Origin: JAPPOI01 sp028818055
GTDB taxonomy: Bacteria > Pseudomonadota > Alphaproteobacteria > Rhodobacterales > Rhodobacteraceae
Direction: 5' to 3'
Assembly (NCBI GenBank): GCA_965267405.1
Contig: OZ253954.1
Span: 744,001 to 808,000, forward strand
DNA: 64,000 nt
In this document: in pieces, positions 16,998 to 25,181 of the stretch
Layout: each line of letters begins with the position of its first letter
Numbering within the stretch: position 1 is the stretch's first letter
The notes under the pieces: model-generated
Databases searched by the model: none
Told to the model about the DNA's origin: nothing
Seen by the model: only the letters and a program-made list of their open reading frames with translations
Made by a program: the position numbers and the translations under genes

Positions 16998-18422
16998 ATG
17001 GAAAGGCACGAAATTTTTGATGAGATGTGGGGCACGGATGGAAACCTGCGTCTTCCATATCAAAAGTACCACTCTTGGTTCAGCGAAGAAGATACCAAAA
17101 AGCTCCGCAGCAAAAATCGCGAAGCGGAAGAGCTTTTTCGTCTCACGGGAATAACTTTTAATGTCTATGGCCGCGCCGAGGCCGAGGAGCGTTTGATACC
17201 CTTCGACATTATTCCGCGGATCATTTCTGGGTCAGAATGGCAACGCCTGACACGGGGTATCGAACAGCGTGTGACAGCAATCAACGCCTTTCTCCACGAC
17301 ATCTACCACAAGCAAGAGATCGTGAAGGCAGGACGCATTCCAAAAGAAATGATCAGCAAGAACGAGGCGTTTCTGCCTCAGATGATAGGAGTCCAGCCTC
17401 CCGGCGGCGTTTATACCCATATTGTTGGTATTGATTTGGTCCGAACGGGCCCGGGCGAATTCTTTGTGCTCGAAGACAATGCACGAACCCCTTCCGGTGT
17501 GAGCTACATGTTGGAGAACCGGGAAACCATGCTTCAGATGTTCCCGGAATTGTTCTCGCAAAACAGAGTTCAACCCGTTCAGACCTATCCGACCAATCTA
17601 TTGCGATCGCTTGCTGCCTCGGCACCGTCTTGTGCGGAAGATCAGCCCACGGTCGCGGTGCTGACACCTGGCATCTACAACTCGGCCTATTTTGAACACG
17701 CATTCCTTGCGGACCAAATGGGTGTCGAGCTTGTAGAAAGCCACGATCTTCGGGTCGTCGACGGCCGCGTCGCGATGCGCACTACCCACGGCTACAAACC
17801 GATCGACGTTCTTTATCGCCGCGTTGACGACGATTTCCTCGACCCATTGAACTTTAACCCCGAAAGCCAGCTGGGCGTGCCCGGCATCATGGATGTCTAC
17901 AGAGCCGGTGGCATTACAATTGCCAATGCCCCTGGAACCGGAATAGCTGACGATAAGGCGATATACTCTTATATGCCTGAAATTGTTGAGTTTTACACTG
18001 GAGCAAAACCGCTTCTCCAAAATGTTCAAACTTGGCGTTGTTCGGAACCAGATGCACTAGCCTACGTCTTGGATCATCTTGACGAAGTCGTTGTGAAAGA
18101 GGTCCACGGGTCTGGTGGATATGGGATGTTGATTGGTCCAACGTCGAGCAAGAAAGAGTTGGCCGCTTTCAGAAAGAAACTGAATGCAAATCCTGGAAAC
18201 TATATCGCGCAGCCCACTCTATCGCTTTCAACCGTTCCGATTTTTGCCAAGTCTGGCCTATCCCCTCGGCACGTCGATCTGAGGCCGTTTGTTTTGGTCA
18301 GCCCCGACGGTATCAAGGTCACTCCCGGAGGACTTACGCGGGTCGCACTCAAACAAGGTTCGCTTGTCGTCAATTCGTCTCAGGGCGGGGGGACAAAAGA
18401 CACCTGGGTCTTGGAGGACTGA
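16998..18422 (+). CDS. Circularly permuted ATP-grasp type 2 protein (Anbu operon)
   Basis: The 474-residue protein matches the circularly permuted ATP-grasp family found with Anbu peptidases. Visible segments are FNVYGRAEAEERLIPFDIIPRI, LEDNARTPSGVSYMLENRE (about residue 157), ATP-grasp elements VDVLYRRVDDDFLDPL and VVKEVHGSGGYGMLIGP (about 366), and IAQPTLSLSTVP. These are proposed amidoligases joining amino acids or peptides using ATP. It is the first gene of a four-gene operon, with the alpha-E gene 5 nt downstream. By analogy with pupylation, it could build or attach a peptide tag recognised by the rest of the system; this is a literature hypothesis, not shown by the sequence. Confidence 0.9.
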   Translation: MERHEIFDEMWGTDGNLRLPYQKYHSWFSEEDTKKLRSKNREAEELFRLTGITFNVYGRAEAEERLIPFDIIPRIISGSEWQRLTRGIEQRVTAINAFLHDIYHKQEIVKAGRIPKEMISKNEAFLPQMIGVQPPGGVYTHIVGIDLVRTGPGEFFVLEDNARTPSGVSYMLENRETMLQMFPELFSQNRVQPVQTYPTNLLRSLAASAPSCAEDQPTVAVLTPGIYNSAYFEHAFLADQMGVELVESHDLRVVDGRVAMRTTHGYKPIDVLYRRVDDDFLDPLNFNPESQLGVPGIMDVYRAGGITIANAPGTGIADDKAIYSYMPEIVEFYTGAKPLLQNVQTWRCSEPDALAYVLDHLDEVVVKEVHGSGGYGMLIGPTSSKKELAAFRKKLNANPGNYIAQPTLSLSTVPIFAKSGLSPRHVDLRPFVLVSPDGIKVTPGGLTRVALKQGSLVVNSSQGGGTKDTWVLED

Positions 18423-18427
18423 CGGCG

Positions 18428-19369
18428 ATGCTTGGAAAGACAGCCAACGGTCTCTTTTGGATGTACCGATACATCGAGCGGGCCGAAAATATTGCGCGGC
18501 TCATCGAAACTGGCCAACGTATCGCACTGACGCGGCTCAACCAAAGCGATGACGAATGGCGGTCAATTTTGCAGTCGGCCGGTGCCGAGTATGGCTTCGA
18601 CGATACATATTCAGAGCTGACGAAAGACAACGCCATCGATTGGATGCTGCGCAGTACGAGCAACCCTTCATCCATATTGTCTTGTGTCGCTGCAGCCCGT
18701 CAAAATGCGAGGCTAGTCAGAACGGCCATCACCGGCGACGTCTGGGAAGCGATGAACGCGGGCCATATGAAAGCGAAAAACATGCTCGCGCGAAAAGTCA
18801 ATGAAAGCGAGCTGCCCGTCACTCTGCGCAGATTGCGCGAGCACACAGCGATGGTGCGCGGTACAACACACGGCACAATGCTGAGGAACGAAATCTACGA
18901 TTTCTGTCGTCTCGGCACATTTCTGGAACGCGCCGACAACACGGCTCGGATCCTGGACGTGAAGTACTATGTGCTTCTGCCATCCTCGAGCGCAGTTGGA
19001 ACTTCGCTGGACAACATCCAATGGGAGACGATCCTGCGATCCCTATCGGCGCGTGGAGGGTTTCGAATGACCTACGGCGCAAACGCCGGACCTCGAGAGA
19101 TAGCAAAATTCCTGATCCTCGATCAGCGGATGCCTCGATCATTGGCCTTTTGCACAAGCAAGCTCTGCAGCAACTTAAGCTACCTTAGCAACGAAATGCC
19201 GGATGCTTGCAAAGCAATGGAAACCGCTGAAAAACTGCGTGATACCCTCAACGCAGCAAGCGTAGATCGCATTCTCGATGAGGGCCTTCACGAATTTCTA
19301 CAAGAAGCCCAGATGCAATTTGCGAATATTGCCCAGCAGATCGAAATCGACTTCAGGTTTTATGAGTGA
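18428..19369 (+). CDS. Alpha-E domain protein (Anbu operon)
   Basis: The 313-residue, mostly helical protein starts MLGKTANGLFWMYRYIERAE, the hallmark of the alpha-E family, with repeated charged helices including R-L-I-E-T-G-Q-R and FLERADNTARILDVKYY (about residues 161-177). Alpha-E proteins almost always neighbour or are fused to circularly permuted ATP-grasps and are thought to act with them in peptide ligation; no catalytic residue set is established. The gene overlaps the transglutaminase gene by 8 nt, so the two are translationally coupled. Confidence 0.9.
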   Translation: MLGKTANGLFWMYRYIERAENIARLIETGQRIALTRLNQSDDEWRSILQSAGAEYGFDDTYSELTKDNAIDWMLRSTSNPSSILSCVAAARQNARLVRTAITGDVWEAMNAGHMKAKNMLARKVNESELPVTLRRLREHTAMVRGTTHGTMLRNEIYDFCRLGTFLERADNTARILDVKYYVLLPSSSAVGTSLDNIQWETILRSLSARGGFRMTYGANAGPREIAKFLILDQRMPRSLAFCTSKLCSNLSYLSNEMPDACKAMETAEKLRDTLNAASVDRILDEGLHEFLQEAQMQFANIAQQIEIDFRFYE

Positions 19370-20171
19370 TCGCATGAAGATCCATACAAAGCACATCACG
19401 CGATACAAATTCAGCGATGACGTTCAGTTCGGACTTCAACAAGTCAGAAAGACTCCAAAGTCTACACGTCAACAAAACGTTCTTTCGTGGGAGACACGGA
19501 TAAAACAAGGCAAAAAAGAGCTGTCCTACGAAGATCACCATCGCAACACCGTCGAACTGGTGAGTTTTGAGACCGGCACCACTGAACTGGTGATTGCCAG
19601 TGAAGGCGTCGTTGAATTGCAGGACACGCACGGGATTGTCGGACCCCACCAGGGCCACGCGCCACTTTGGCTTTACCTTCAGAGCACTGAACGTACGAAG
19701 GCAGGACCAGGCTGCAAGTCGTTAACTAAAGCATTGTCCTCCGAAAAAGCTCTTGATCAGCTTCATGAACTTTCTTCCGGCATCAAAGACGCGGTCCAAT
19801 ACAAAATCGGCGCCTCGCAGCCAGATTGGAGTGCCGAGAAAGCAATCTCCGAGGGTGTCGGTGTCTGCCAGGACCATACCCACATCTTCCTTGCGTGCGC
19901 CCGATCGATGAACATACCCGCGCGTTATGTTTCGGGATACCTCATGCTGGATGACAGGACTGTGCAAGATGCCATGCATGCGTGGGCGGAAGCTCATGTC
20001 GACGGACTAGGATGGGTTGGATTTGACGTATCCAACGGCATTTCACCCGATTTGCGCTACGTTCGTGTCGCGACAGGGCTGGACTATTCCGATGCGGCTC
20101 CGATATCTGGAGCCCGGATCGGCGGTGACAGCGAAACACTTCACGTCGAGATAAGTGTTGCCCAGCAGTAA
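19362..20171 (+). CDS. Bacterial transglutaminase-like protein (Anbu operon)
   Basis: The 269-residue protein has an N-terminal beta-rich domain (KIHTKHITRYKFSDDVQFG) typical of bacterial transglutaminase-like proteins. A papain-fold core follows with catalytic Cys in GVCQDHTHIFLACAR (about residue 168), His in DAMHAWAEAHVDG (about 206) and an Asp in GFDVSNG. Members of this group usually act as peptidases or acyltransferases rather than cross-linkers. The ATG at 19362 sits inside the end of the alpha-E gene; a second ATG at 19374 is also possible. The Anbu gene follows 9 nt later. It may cleave or transfer the peptide made by the ATP-grasp. Confidence 0.9.
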   Translation: MSDRMKIHTKHITRYKFSDDVQFGLQQVRKTPKSTRQQNVLSWETRIKQGKKELSYEDHHRNTVELVSFETGTTELVIASEGVVELQDTHGIVGPHQGHAPLWLYLQSTERTKAGPGCKSLTKALSSEKALDQLHELSSGIKDAVQYKIGASQPDWSAEKAISEGVGVCQDHTHIFLACARSMNIPARYVSGYLMLDDRTVQDAMHAWAEAHVDGLGWVGFDVSNGISPDLRYVRVATGLDYSDAAPISGARIGGDSETLHVEISVAQQ

Positions 20172-20180
20172 AGGCGCGCC

Positions 20181-20918
20181 ATGACATATTGCGTTGGTTT
20201 GATGCTCAAAAAGGGGCTCGTGTTCATGTCGGACACGCGCACCAATGCTGGTTTGGACAACATCTCGACTTTTAAGAAGATGAAAGTCTGGGAAGCACCG
20301 GGCGAGCGCATCATCACGCTTTTGTCTGCCGGAAATCTTGCGACAACCCAATCGGTCGTAAGCCTTCTGGAAGAGCGCACGAAGTCACCAGAGGATCGAG
20401 ATCCGGCAATTCTATCCGTTCCTTCAATGTTTCAAGCCGCTCGGATGGTCGCCGATACTCTTCGAGAAATCATCGACGAACAATCCGAGGGTGGACCAAC
20501 CGCTGACAGCACGTTTAACGCAACCATGATACTGGGCGGTCAAATCGCCGGATATCCGCCGAAGATGTTTCTTATCTATCCAGAGGGAAACTTCATTGAA
20601 GCCAGCGACGACACGCCGTTCTTCCAGATCGGCGAAATCAAGTATGGCCGTCCGATCCTAGTTCGCGCGTTCAACGAGAATATGAGTTTTGAAGAAGCGA
20701 TCCGGCTTCTCCTGGTCAGTTTCGATTCCACAATGAAGGCCAATCTCACCGTGGGCGCGCCGCTTGATTACCTTTGCGTGGAAAGCGACACCCTGACCAT
20801 TTCCGCAAGCGGTCGCTTCAGTGAAAGCGATCCAGCACTTCAGACAATCTCGGAAAATTGGGGCGCAGCTCTGCAAAGCGCCTTGGAAGCCCTACCGGAA
20901 GTGAAAATCGGCGATTAA
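20181..20918 (+). CDS. Anbu peptidase (ancestral proteasome beta-like Ntn hydrolase)
   Basis: The 245-residue protein is a proteasome-type Ntn hydrolase. Threonine follows the initiator Met directly (MTYCVGLMLKKGLVFMSDTR), so removal of Met would expose the nucleophile without a propeptide. Asp18 in SDTRTNAG and Lys33 in TFKKMKV (precursor numbering) complete the expected active site, followed by ITLLSAGNLATTQSV. These features define Anbu, which assembles into open helical or ring oligomers in known structures. It is last in the ATP-grasp/alpha-E/transglutaminase operon. Its substrates are unknown; degradation of peptides modified by the partner enzymes is the leading idea. Confidence 0.93.
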   Translation: MTYCVGLMLKKGLVFMSDTRTNAGLDNISTFKKMKVWEAPGERIITLLSAGNLATTQSVVSLLEERTKSPEDRDPAILSVPSMFQAARMVADTLREIIDEQSEGGPTADSTFNATMILGGQIAGYPPKMFLIYPEGNFIEASDDTPFFQIGEIKYGRPILVRAFNENMSFEEAIRLLLVSFDSTMKANLTVGAPLDYLCVESDTLTISASGRFSESDPALQTISENWGAALQSALEALPEVKIGD

Positions 20919-20937
20919 AGCGAGCGTTCCAGGTTTG

Positions 20938-21549
20938 CTAAAGGCCTGCCGCGTCTTTCACGGTATCGACCACGCTATCAACACCACCACCCATTTTCAG
21001 TTGGGTGAAAACAAATGGGCGCCCAGCGCGGACCCGAGTGGCGTCACGTTCCATTACTTCCAGTGAAGCTCCGACATGGGGCGCCAAGTCGGTCTTGTTA
21101 ATGATCAGCAGATCAGACTTCGTGATCGCCGGTCCGCCTTTGCGCGGGATTTCTTCGCCGGCCGCAACGTCGATGACGTAAATAGTAAAATCCGCAAGTT
21201 CGGGACTGAATGTCGCCGACAAGTTGTCTCCACCGGACTCGATCAACACGACCTCCAAGTCGTCATGACGTGTTTGCATTTCGGCTACCGCCGCCAGATT
21301 GATGGATGCATCCTCTCGGATCGCAGTATGCGGGCAACCTCCTGTTTCTACGCCAATAATTCTATCCAGTGGCAATATCTGCATCCGCATCAACGCTTCA
21401 GCATCTTCCTGCGTATAGATATCGTTCGTAATAACGCCGATCGAAAATTCGTCTTTCATTTTCTCGGCCAGGCGGGCCGTCAGCGTAGTTTTACCAGCAC
21501 CAACTGGACCGCCGATTCCAATTCTGAGCGGGCCATTCATCTGTGTCAT
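20938..21549 (-). CDS. ureG: Urease accessory GTPase UreG
   Basis: UreG hydrolyses GTP to drive nickel delivery into apo-urease together with UreD, UreF and UreE. The 203-residue protein has the P-loop GGPVGAGKTTLTARL (about residues 13-27), the ITNDIYTQEDAE segment, the metal-binding C-P-H motif in ETGGCPHTAIREDAS, ESGGDNLSATFSPELAD and the guanine-specificity motif NKTDLAPHVGA. Its ATG overlaps the ureF stop (ATGA). It is the last gene of the urease operon and ends tail to tail with the Anbu gene. Confidence 0.97.
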   Translation of the reverse strand: MTQMNGPLRIGIGGPVGAGKTTLTARLAEKMKDEFSIGVITNDIYTQEDAEALMRMQILPLDRIIGVETGGCPHTAIREDASINLAAVAEMQTRHDDLEVVLIESGGDNLSATFSPELADFTIYVIDVAAGEEIPRKGGPAITKSDLLIINKTDLAPHVGASLEVMERDATRVRAGRPFVFTQLKMGGGVDSVVDTVKDAAGL

Positions 21550-22184
21550 GACTGAAATAACCTTGGTTCTAGTGTTTCGTGTTGCATCGAAGTGATGTCG
21601 GACAAGAACGCGTTGCTAAACATGTCCTCGATGGTCGCGTTTTGGGTGTCCGTTGCGACGTCGACCGCTGCATCCTGAAGTTGAAAAAGAACCCGTTGCC
21701 CGTCGGTTTGCCCAAGCGGCATTAGGCGGATCGAAGCAGACATCAGATTCGAGAGGAAACTCTGCAAGTAAAGCAGTACAGCTTGCTCCAAGTCGAGGTC
21801 GGCCATCCGCACCGCTCGTCCCACAGCGACCGGCAACACCGTTTCTGTTAAATCGAGACCCCAAACCGCATTTACAGTTTTCACAAACGCAACGCCTTGC
21901 CGTTCGGACTCGAACAAGCGCTCGCGGGACGCGGCGAAAGCCCGGGCTTCTTCATCTAAGGATTTGATATCTTCCGTCGAATAAGCGAGCCGCAGCAAGA
22001 TGGCATCGGAGCGAACGGACCCAAACTCTAGGCAATCTTCTAACCAATTCTGTAAGCTGTCAGCATCTGTTATCCAGCCCGATTTAATGGCCTGTTCAAT
22101 CCCATGCGAAAAGGCAAACGCACCTATTGGGAAACTTGGCGACAACCATTGTGCAAGAGTGAATAGACGCGCGTCAGTGCGCAT
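21546..22184 (-). CDS. ureF: Urease accessory protein UreF
   Basis: UreF is the all-helical scaffold that couples UreG to the UreD-urease complex. The 212-residue protein has the family hallmark LAQWLSPSFPIGAFAFSHGIE near its N-terminus (first 20 of these shown by residues 8-27), then SRERLFESERQG and the C-terminal MPLGQTDGQRVLF-x-L segment. I chose ATG 22184 because the family normally begins shortly before the L-x-Q-W-L-S-P motif. ATG 22199 is also open and both overlap the end of ureE; neither has a strong ribosome site, so coupling to ureE translation is likely. Confidence 0.92.
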   Translation of the reverse strand: MRTDARLFTLAQWLSPSFPIGAFAFSHGIEQAIKSGWITDADSLQNWLEDCLEFGSVRSDAILLRLAYSTEDIKSLDEEARAFAASRERLFESERQGVAFVKTVNAVWGLDLTETVLPVAVGRAVRMADLDLEQAVLLYLQSFLSNLMSASIRLMPLGQTDGQRVLFQLQDAAVDVATDTQNATIEDMFSNAFLSDITSMQHETLEPRLFQS

Positions 22185-22638
22185 GGGCGGTGTGACCATG
22201 TTCGTGGCTATGTGTTCTTCCGTGCCCATAAGCACCGCCCTCGGGCGTGAATGGTTCGACCACCACATCCAGAGAAGCGCCCAAGTGTTCAAGCATGTGC
22301 CCAATCACCGGGTCGTTCTGGATGAGAAGTCGGTTTGCCTCGATCTGGCAAGGAGTGTGCCTATTTCCGATGTGCCAAGCTAAGCGAGGAAGGTTCTCAC
22401 CTGTTACTTGCAGCAATTCTTCAGGCGCGGCCTCGACTGCAACAGACCGCCCATCACTCAATTCCAAAACGTCGCCATGATTAAGCGAACGCGTTTGATC
22501 GAAGTCTGCAACAAACGACCAACCCTCTGTAACTGTGAGCTTTTTTCTTCTAAAGAACCGGTCTTCATAAGTTAGCTTGCACACTGCGTCTGATGTGATC
22601 GCCGTCGTGACGGCCTGCGCGATAGGAAGTGTCGTCAT
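22174..22638 (-). CDS. ureE: Urease accessory nickel metallochaperone UreE
   Basis: UreE binds nickel and hands it to the UreG/F/D complex. The 154-residue protein has an N-terminal peptide-binding domain (LTYEDRFFRRKKLTV, LELSDGRSVAVEAAPEELL) and a C-terminal metal-binding domain with LAWHIGNRH-x-PCQI, followed by DPVIGHML and a tail of seven histidines in GHGRTHSHEHGHTAHAH, the usual nickel-storage tail. It begins 6 nt after ureC stops and overlaps ureF by 11 nt. It is longer than tail-less UreE because of the His extension. Confidence 0.95.
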   Translation of the reverse strand: MTTLPIAQAVTTAITSDAVCKLTYEDRFFRRKKLTVTEGWSFVADFDQTRSLNHGDVLELSDGRSVAVEAAPEELLQVTGENLPRLAWHIGNRHTPCQIEANRLLIQNDPVIGHMLEHLGASLDVVVEPFTPEGGAYGHGRTHSHEHGHTAHAH

Positions 22639-22644
22639 GGTACC

Positions 22645-24405
22645 TCAGAATAGGAAATATCGTTGTGCCATTGGAAGAACCTCGGCTGGTTGGCAGGTCA
22701 GAAGCTCTCCGTCCGCCCTGACCTCATAGGTTTCAGGGTGAACTTCGACTTCCGGTGTCGCGTTATTGAGGACGAGGTCTTTTTTGCCCACACCACGCGT
22801 GTTTTCCACTGCGAGTGTCGACTTTGCCAAGCCCAGCGCGTCCCTGATGCCGGCGCTTTGGGCTGCTTCGGAAACGAAGCTGACAGCGGAGTTTTCGACG
22901 GAGCGGCCAAAGGCTCCAAACATCGGGCGCGTGTAGACCGGTTGCGGAGTTGGGATTGAGGCGTTCGGATCGCCCATCTGCGCACAAGCGATGGTGCCCC
23001 CCAGCAAAACCATCTCGGGTTTTACGCCGAAGAAAGCAGGGCTCCAGAGAACAAGGTCAGCTCTTTTGCCTTCTTCGATCGACCCAATGTGTTTTGAAAG
23101 GCCATGGGCGATCGCTGGGTTGATTGTGTATTTGGCGACGTACCTGCGCACGCGAAGATTGTCGTTTTCGCCTTCTTCCTCCGCCAACCGTCCGCGCTGC
23201 TTTTTCATTTTATCAGCTGTTTGCCAGGTGCGGATGATTACCTCGCCCACACGCCCCATCGCTTGGCTGTCAGAGGCGATGATCGAGAATGCACCCATGT
23301 CATGCAGAATGTCTTCGGCTGCAATCGTCTCGCGCCGGATGCGGCTTTCCGCAAAAGCGATGTCCTCCGGGATGGATTTGTCGAGGTGGTGACAGACCAT
23401 CAACATATCCAAGTGCTCATCAATCGTATTGACGGTGAAGGGTCGCGTCGGATTGGTCGACGATGGCAGTACGTTTTCTTCTCCACAAATCTTGATGATA
23501 TCAGGAGCGTGCCCGCCGCCGGCACCTTCCGTGTGAAACGCGTGGATGGTCCTACCCTTAATGGCCGCAACCGTATTTTCGACAAATCCACTTTCGTTGA
23601 GGGTATCGGTGTGGATCATTACCTGAACGTCCATCGCATCGGCTACCGACAAGCAGCAATCGATTGCGCCCGGTGTCGTTCCCCAATCCTCGTGGAGCTT
23701 AAGCGCACAAGCACCGCCAGCGACTTGTTCTTCTAAAGCCGCAGGAAGCGATGCGTTGCCTTTGCCTGCAAAGGCCAGGTTCATCGGAAACGCATCAGCG
23801 GACTGTAGCATTCGACCAATGTGCCAAGGGCCGGGCGTGCATGTGGTCGCCAGTGTGCCATGCGCCGGGCCAGTGCCCCCGCCGAGCATTGTCGTCAAAC
23901 CAGAGTGCAACGCATCTTCAATCTGTTGCGGACAAATGAAGTGTATGTGGCTGTCAAACCCGCCAGCGGTCAGGATTTTACCTTCACCGGCAATTGCTTC
24001 TGTTCCAGGCCCGACAATGATGTTTACGCCGGGTTGGGTATCCGGATTTCCCGCTTTGCCGATCCGGGCAATTTGCCCATCTTTCAGACCAACATCAGCT
24101 TTGTAAATTCCGGTGGCATCGACAATCAGAGCGTTGGTAATGACCGTATCGACAGCACCTTCCGCGCGTGTGGTTTGCGCCTGCCCCATGCCGTCGCGGA
24201 TGACCTTGCCGCCTCCGAATTTGACTTCATCACCGTAGATGGCGGCATTTTTTCCTTCACCGCCGGTAGACGCTGCACCTACAGCTTCGGCTGTGAGATC
24301 CCGTTCGACTTCAATGATTAAATCAGTGTCGGCCAGGCGCACTTTGTCGCCCGTTGTCGGGCCAAACATAGCGGCGTAATCGGAACGCGAAATCTTCGCC
24401 GGCAT
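22645..24405 (-). CDS. ureC: Urease subunit alpha
   Basis: UreC holds the dinuclear nickel site that hydrolyses urea to ammonia and carbamate. The 586-residue protein contains MFGPTTGDKVRLADTDL, the nickel ligands HIH at 153-155, the carbamylated lysine K236 in CALKLHEDWGTTPG, histidines in VMIHTDTLNESGF and FHTEGAGGGHAPDI, and the mobile-flap cysteine in MVCHHLD. Classical UreC is about 567-570 residues; the excess is an insertion of about 15 residues at roughly 41-56, just before YGDEVKFGGGK. ATG overlaps the ureB stop by one base. All active-site residues are present, so the enzyme should be active. Confidence 0.98.
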   Translation of the reverse strand: MPAKISRSDYAAMFGPTTGDKVRLADTDLIIEVERDLTAEAVGAASTGGEGKNAAIYGDEVKFGGGKVIRDGMGQAQTTRAEGAVDTVITNALIVDATGIYKADVGLKDGQIARIGKAGNPDTQPGVNIIVGPGTEAIAGEGKILTAGGFDSHIHFICPQQIEDALHSGLTTMLGGGTGPAHGTLATTCTPGPWHIGRMLQSADAFPMNLAFAGKGNASLPAALEEQVAGGACALKLHEDWGTTPGAIDCCLSVADAMDVQVMIHTDTLNESGFVENTVAAIKGRTIHAFHTEGAGGGHAPDIIKICGEENVLPSSTNPTRPFTVNTIDEHLDMLMVCHHLDKSIPEDIAFAESRIRRETIAAEDILHDMGAFSIIASDSQAMGRVGEVIIRTWQTADKMKKQRGRLAEEEGENDNLRVRRYVAKYTINPAIAHGLSKHIGSIEEGKRADLVLWSPAFFGVKPEMVLLGGTIACAQMGDPNASIPTPQPVYTRPMFGAFGRSVENSAVSFVSEAAQSAGIRDALGLAKSTLAVENTRGVGKKDLVLNNATPEVEVHPETYEVRADGELLTCQPAEVLPMAQRYFLF

Positions 24406-24710
24406 CAGAGTTCACCCATAACTTTTTGATTAAACCCAAATATGCGCCGAGCCCCAGTAATTGGGATCAGATTGACCTCTCGGCGCTGGCCGGGCTCGAA
24501 ACGAACCGCGGTACCCGCGGCAATATCAAGCCGCAGCCCTCTTGCGGCATCCCGATCAAAATCCAGCGCTGAATTTGCCTCGGCAAAGTGGTAGTGGGAT
24601 CCAACTTGGACAGGTCGATCGCCGGTATTGGCGACCATCAGCGTTGTCACATCTCGACCCACGTTCAGCTCAATTTCGCCGTCGCCGGGAAATATTTCTC
24701 CGGGGATCAT
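24405..24710 (-). CDS. ureB: Urease subunit beta
   Basis: UreB is the small structural beta subunit of the three-subunit bacterial urease. The 101-residue protein starts MIPGEIFPGDGEIELNVGRD and contains NTGDRPVQVGSHYHFAEANS, the family signature, plus RLDIAAGTAVRFEPG and a GARRIFGFN end. Length is typical. It overlaps the small upstream ORF by ATGA and ureC by TGATG, so translation of the whole segment is coupled. Confidence 0.97.
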   Translation of the reverse strand: MIPGEIFPGDGEIELNVGRDVTTLMVANTGDRPVQVGSHYHFAEANSALDFDRDAARGLRLDIAAGTAVRFEPGQRREVNLIPITGARRIFGFNQKVMGEL

Positions 24711-24868
24711 CTCGACACCCTAAACGCTATGACAGCGCCAAGCGCTGCCAGTACCAACAACGACAAACCAGCAGGGAATGCCCATTCCGAGTGGGCGTGC
24801 GGCAAGACAGCATCATGGGCAGTCACTGGAGTGGCCATGACGACAGCGAAAATAGAAAATGGGCGCAT
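24707..24868 (-). CDS. Small predicted membrane protein between ureA and ureB
   Basis: A 53-codon ORF fills the gap between ureA and ureB, begins ATG at 24868 (10 nt after ureA) and ends in an ATGA overlap with ureB. It encodes an N-terminal hydrophobic MRPFSIFAVVMATPVTA stretch resembling a signal peptide, a short linker with three histidines (H-D-A-V-L-P-H-A-H), and a C-terminal hydrophobic helix (about residues 30-50) ending in A-F-R-V-S-R. The perfect fit of both ends suggests a real gene. No family recognised; a nickel- or ammonia-related membrane role is speculation from position and histidines only. Confidence 0.65.
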   Translation of the reverse strand: MRPFSIFAVVMATPVTAHDAVLPHAHSEWAFPAGLSLLVLAALGAVIAFRVSR

Positions 24869-24878
24869 CGGTCTCTCT

Positions 24879-25181
24879 CTATCGAATTGGGTTGTGAACG
24901 GTCACAAGTTTGGTTCCGTCAGGAAACGTGGCTTCGACCTGAATTTCGTGGATCATTTCCGGGATCCCATCCATGCAGTCCGCACGGGATATTACGTCAG
25001 CTCCGGCCTCCATTAGCTCAGCCACGGACCGGCCATCCCTTGCACCTTCAACGACCGCGTCTGTGATTAGAGCCACTGCTTCCGGATGATTAAGTTTCAC
25101 GCCACGGGCCAATCGTTTGCGTGCGACTTCTGCCGCCATTGCCACCATCAACTTGTCTTTTTCACGAGGTGTCAGTTGCAT
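24879..25181 (-). CDS. ureA: Urease subunit gamma
   Basis: UreA is the gamma structural subunit. The protein is exactly the usual 100 residues when started at ATG 25181: MQLTPREKDKLMVAMAAEVA, then GVKLNHPEAVALI, a helix with EGARDGRSVAELM, and DGIPEMIHEIQVEATFPDGTKLV at the end. A TTG one codon upstream is open but unnecessary. The ATG shares one base with the ureD stop. Confidence 0.97.
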   Translation of the reverse strand: MQLTPREKDKLMVAMAAEVARKRLARGVKLNHPEAVALITDAVVEGARDGRSVAELMEAGADVISRADCMDGIPEMIHEIQVEATFPDGTKLVTVHNPIR

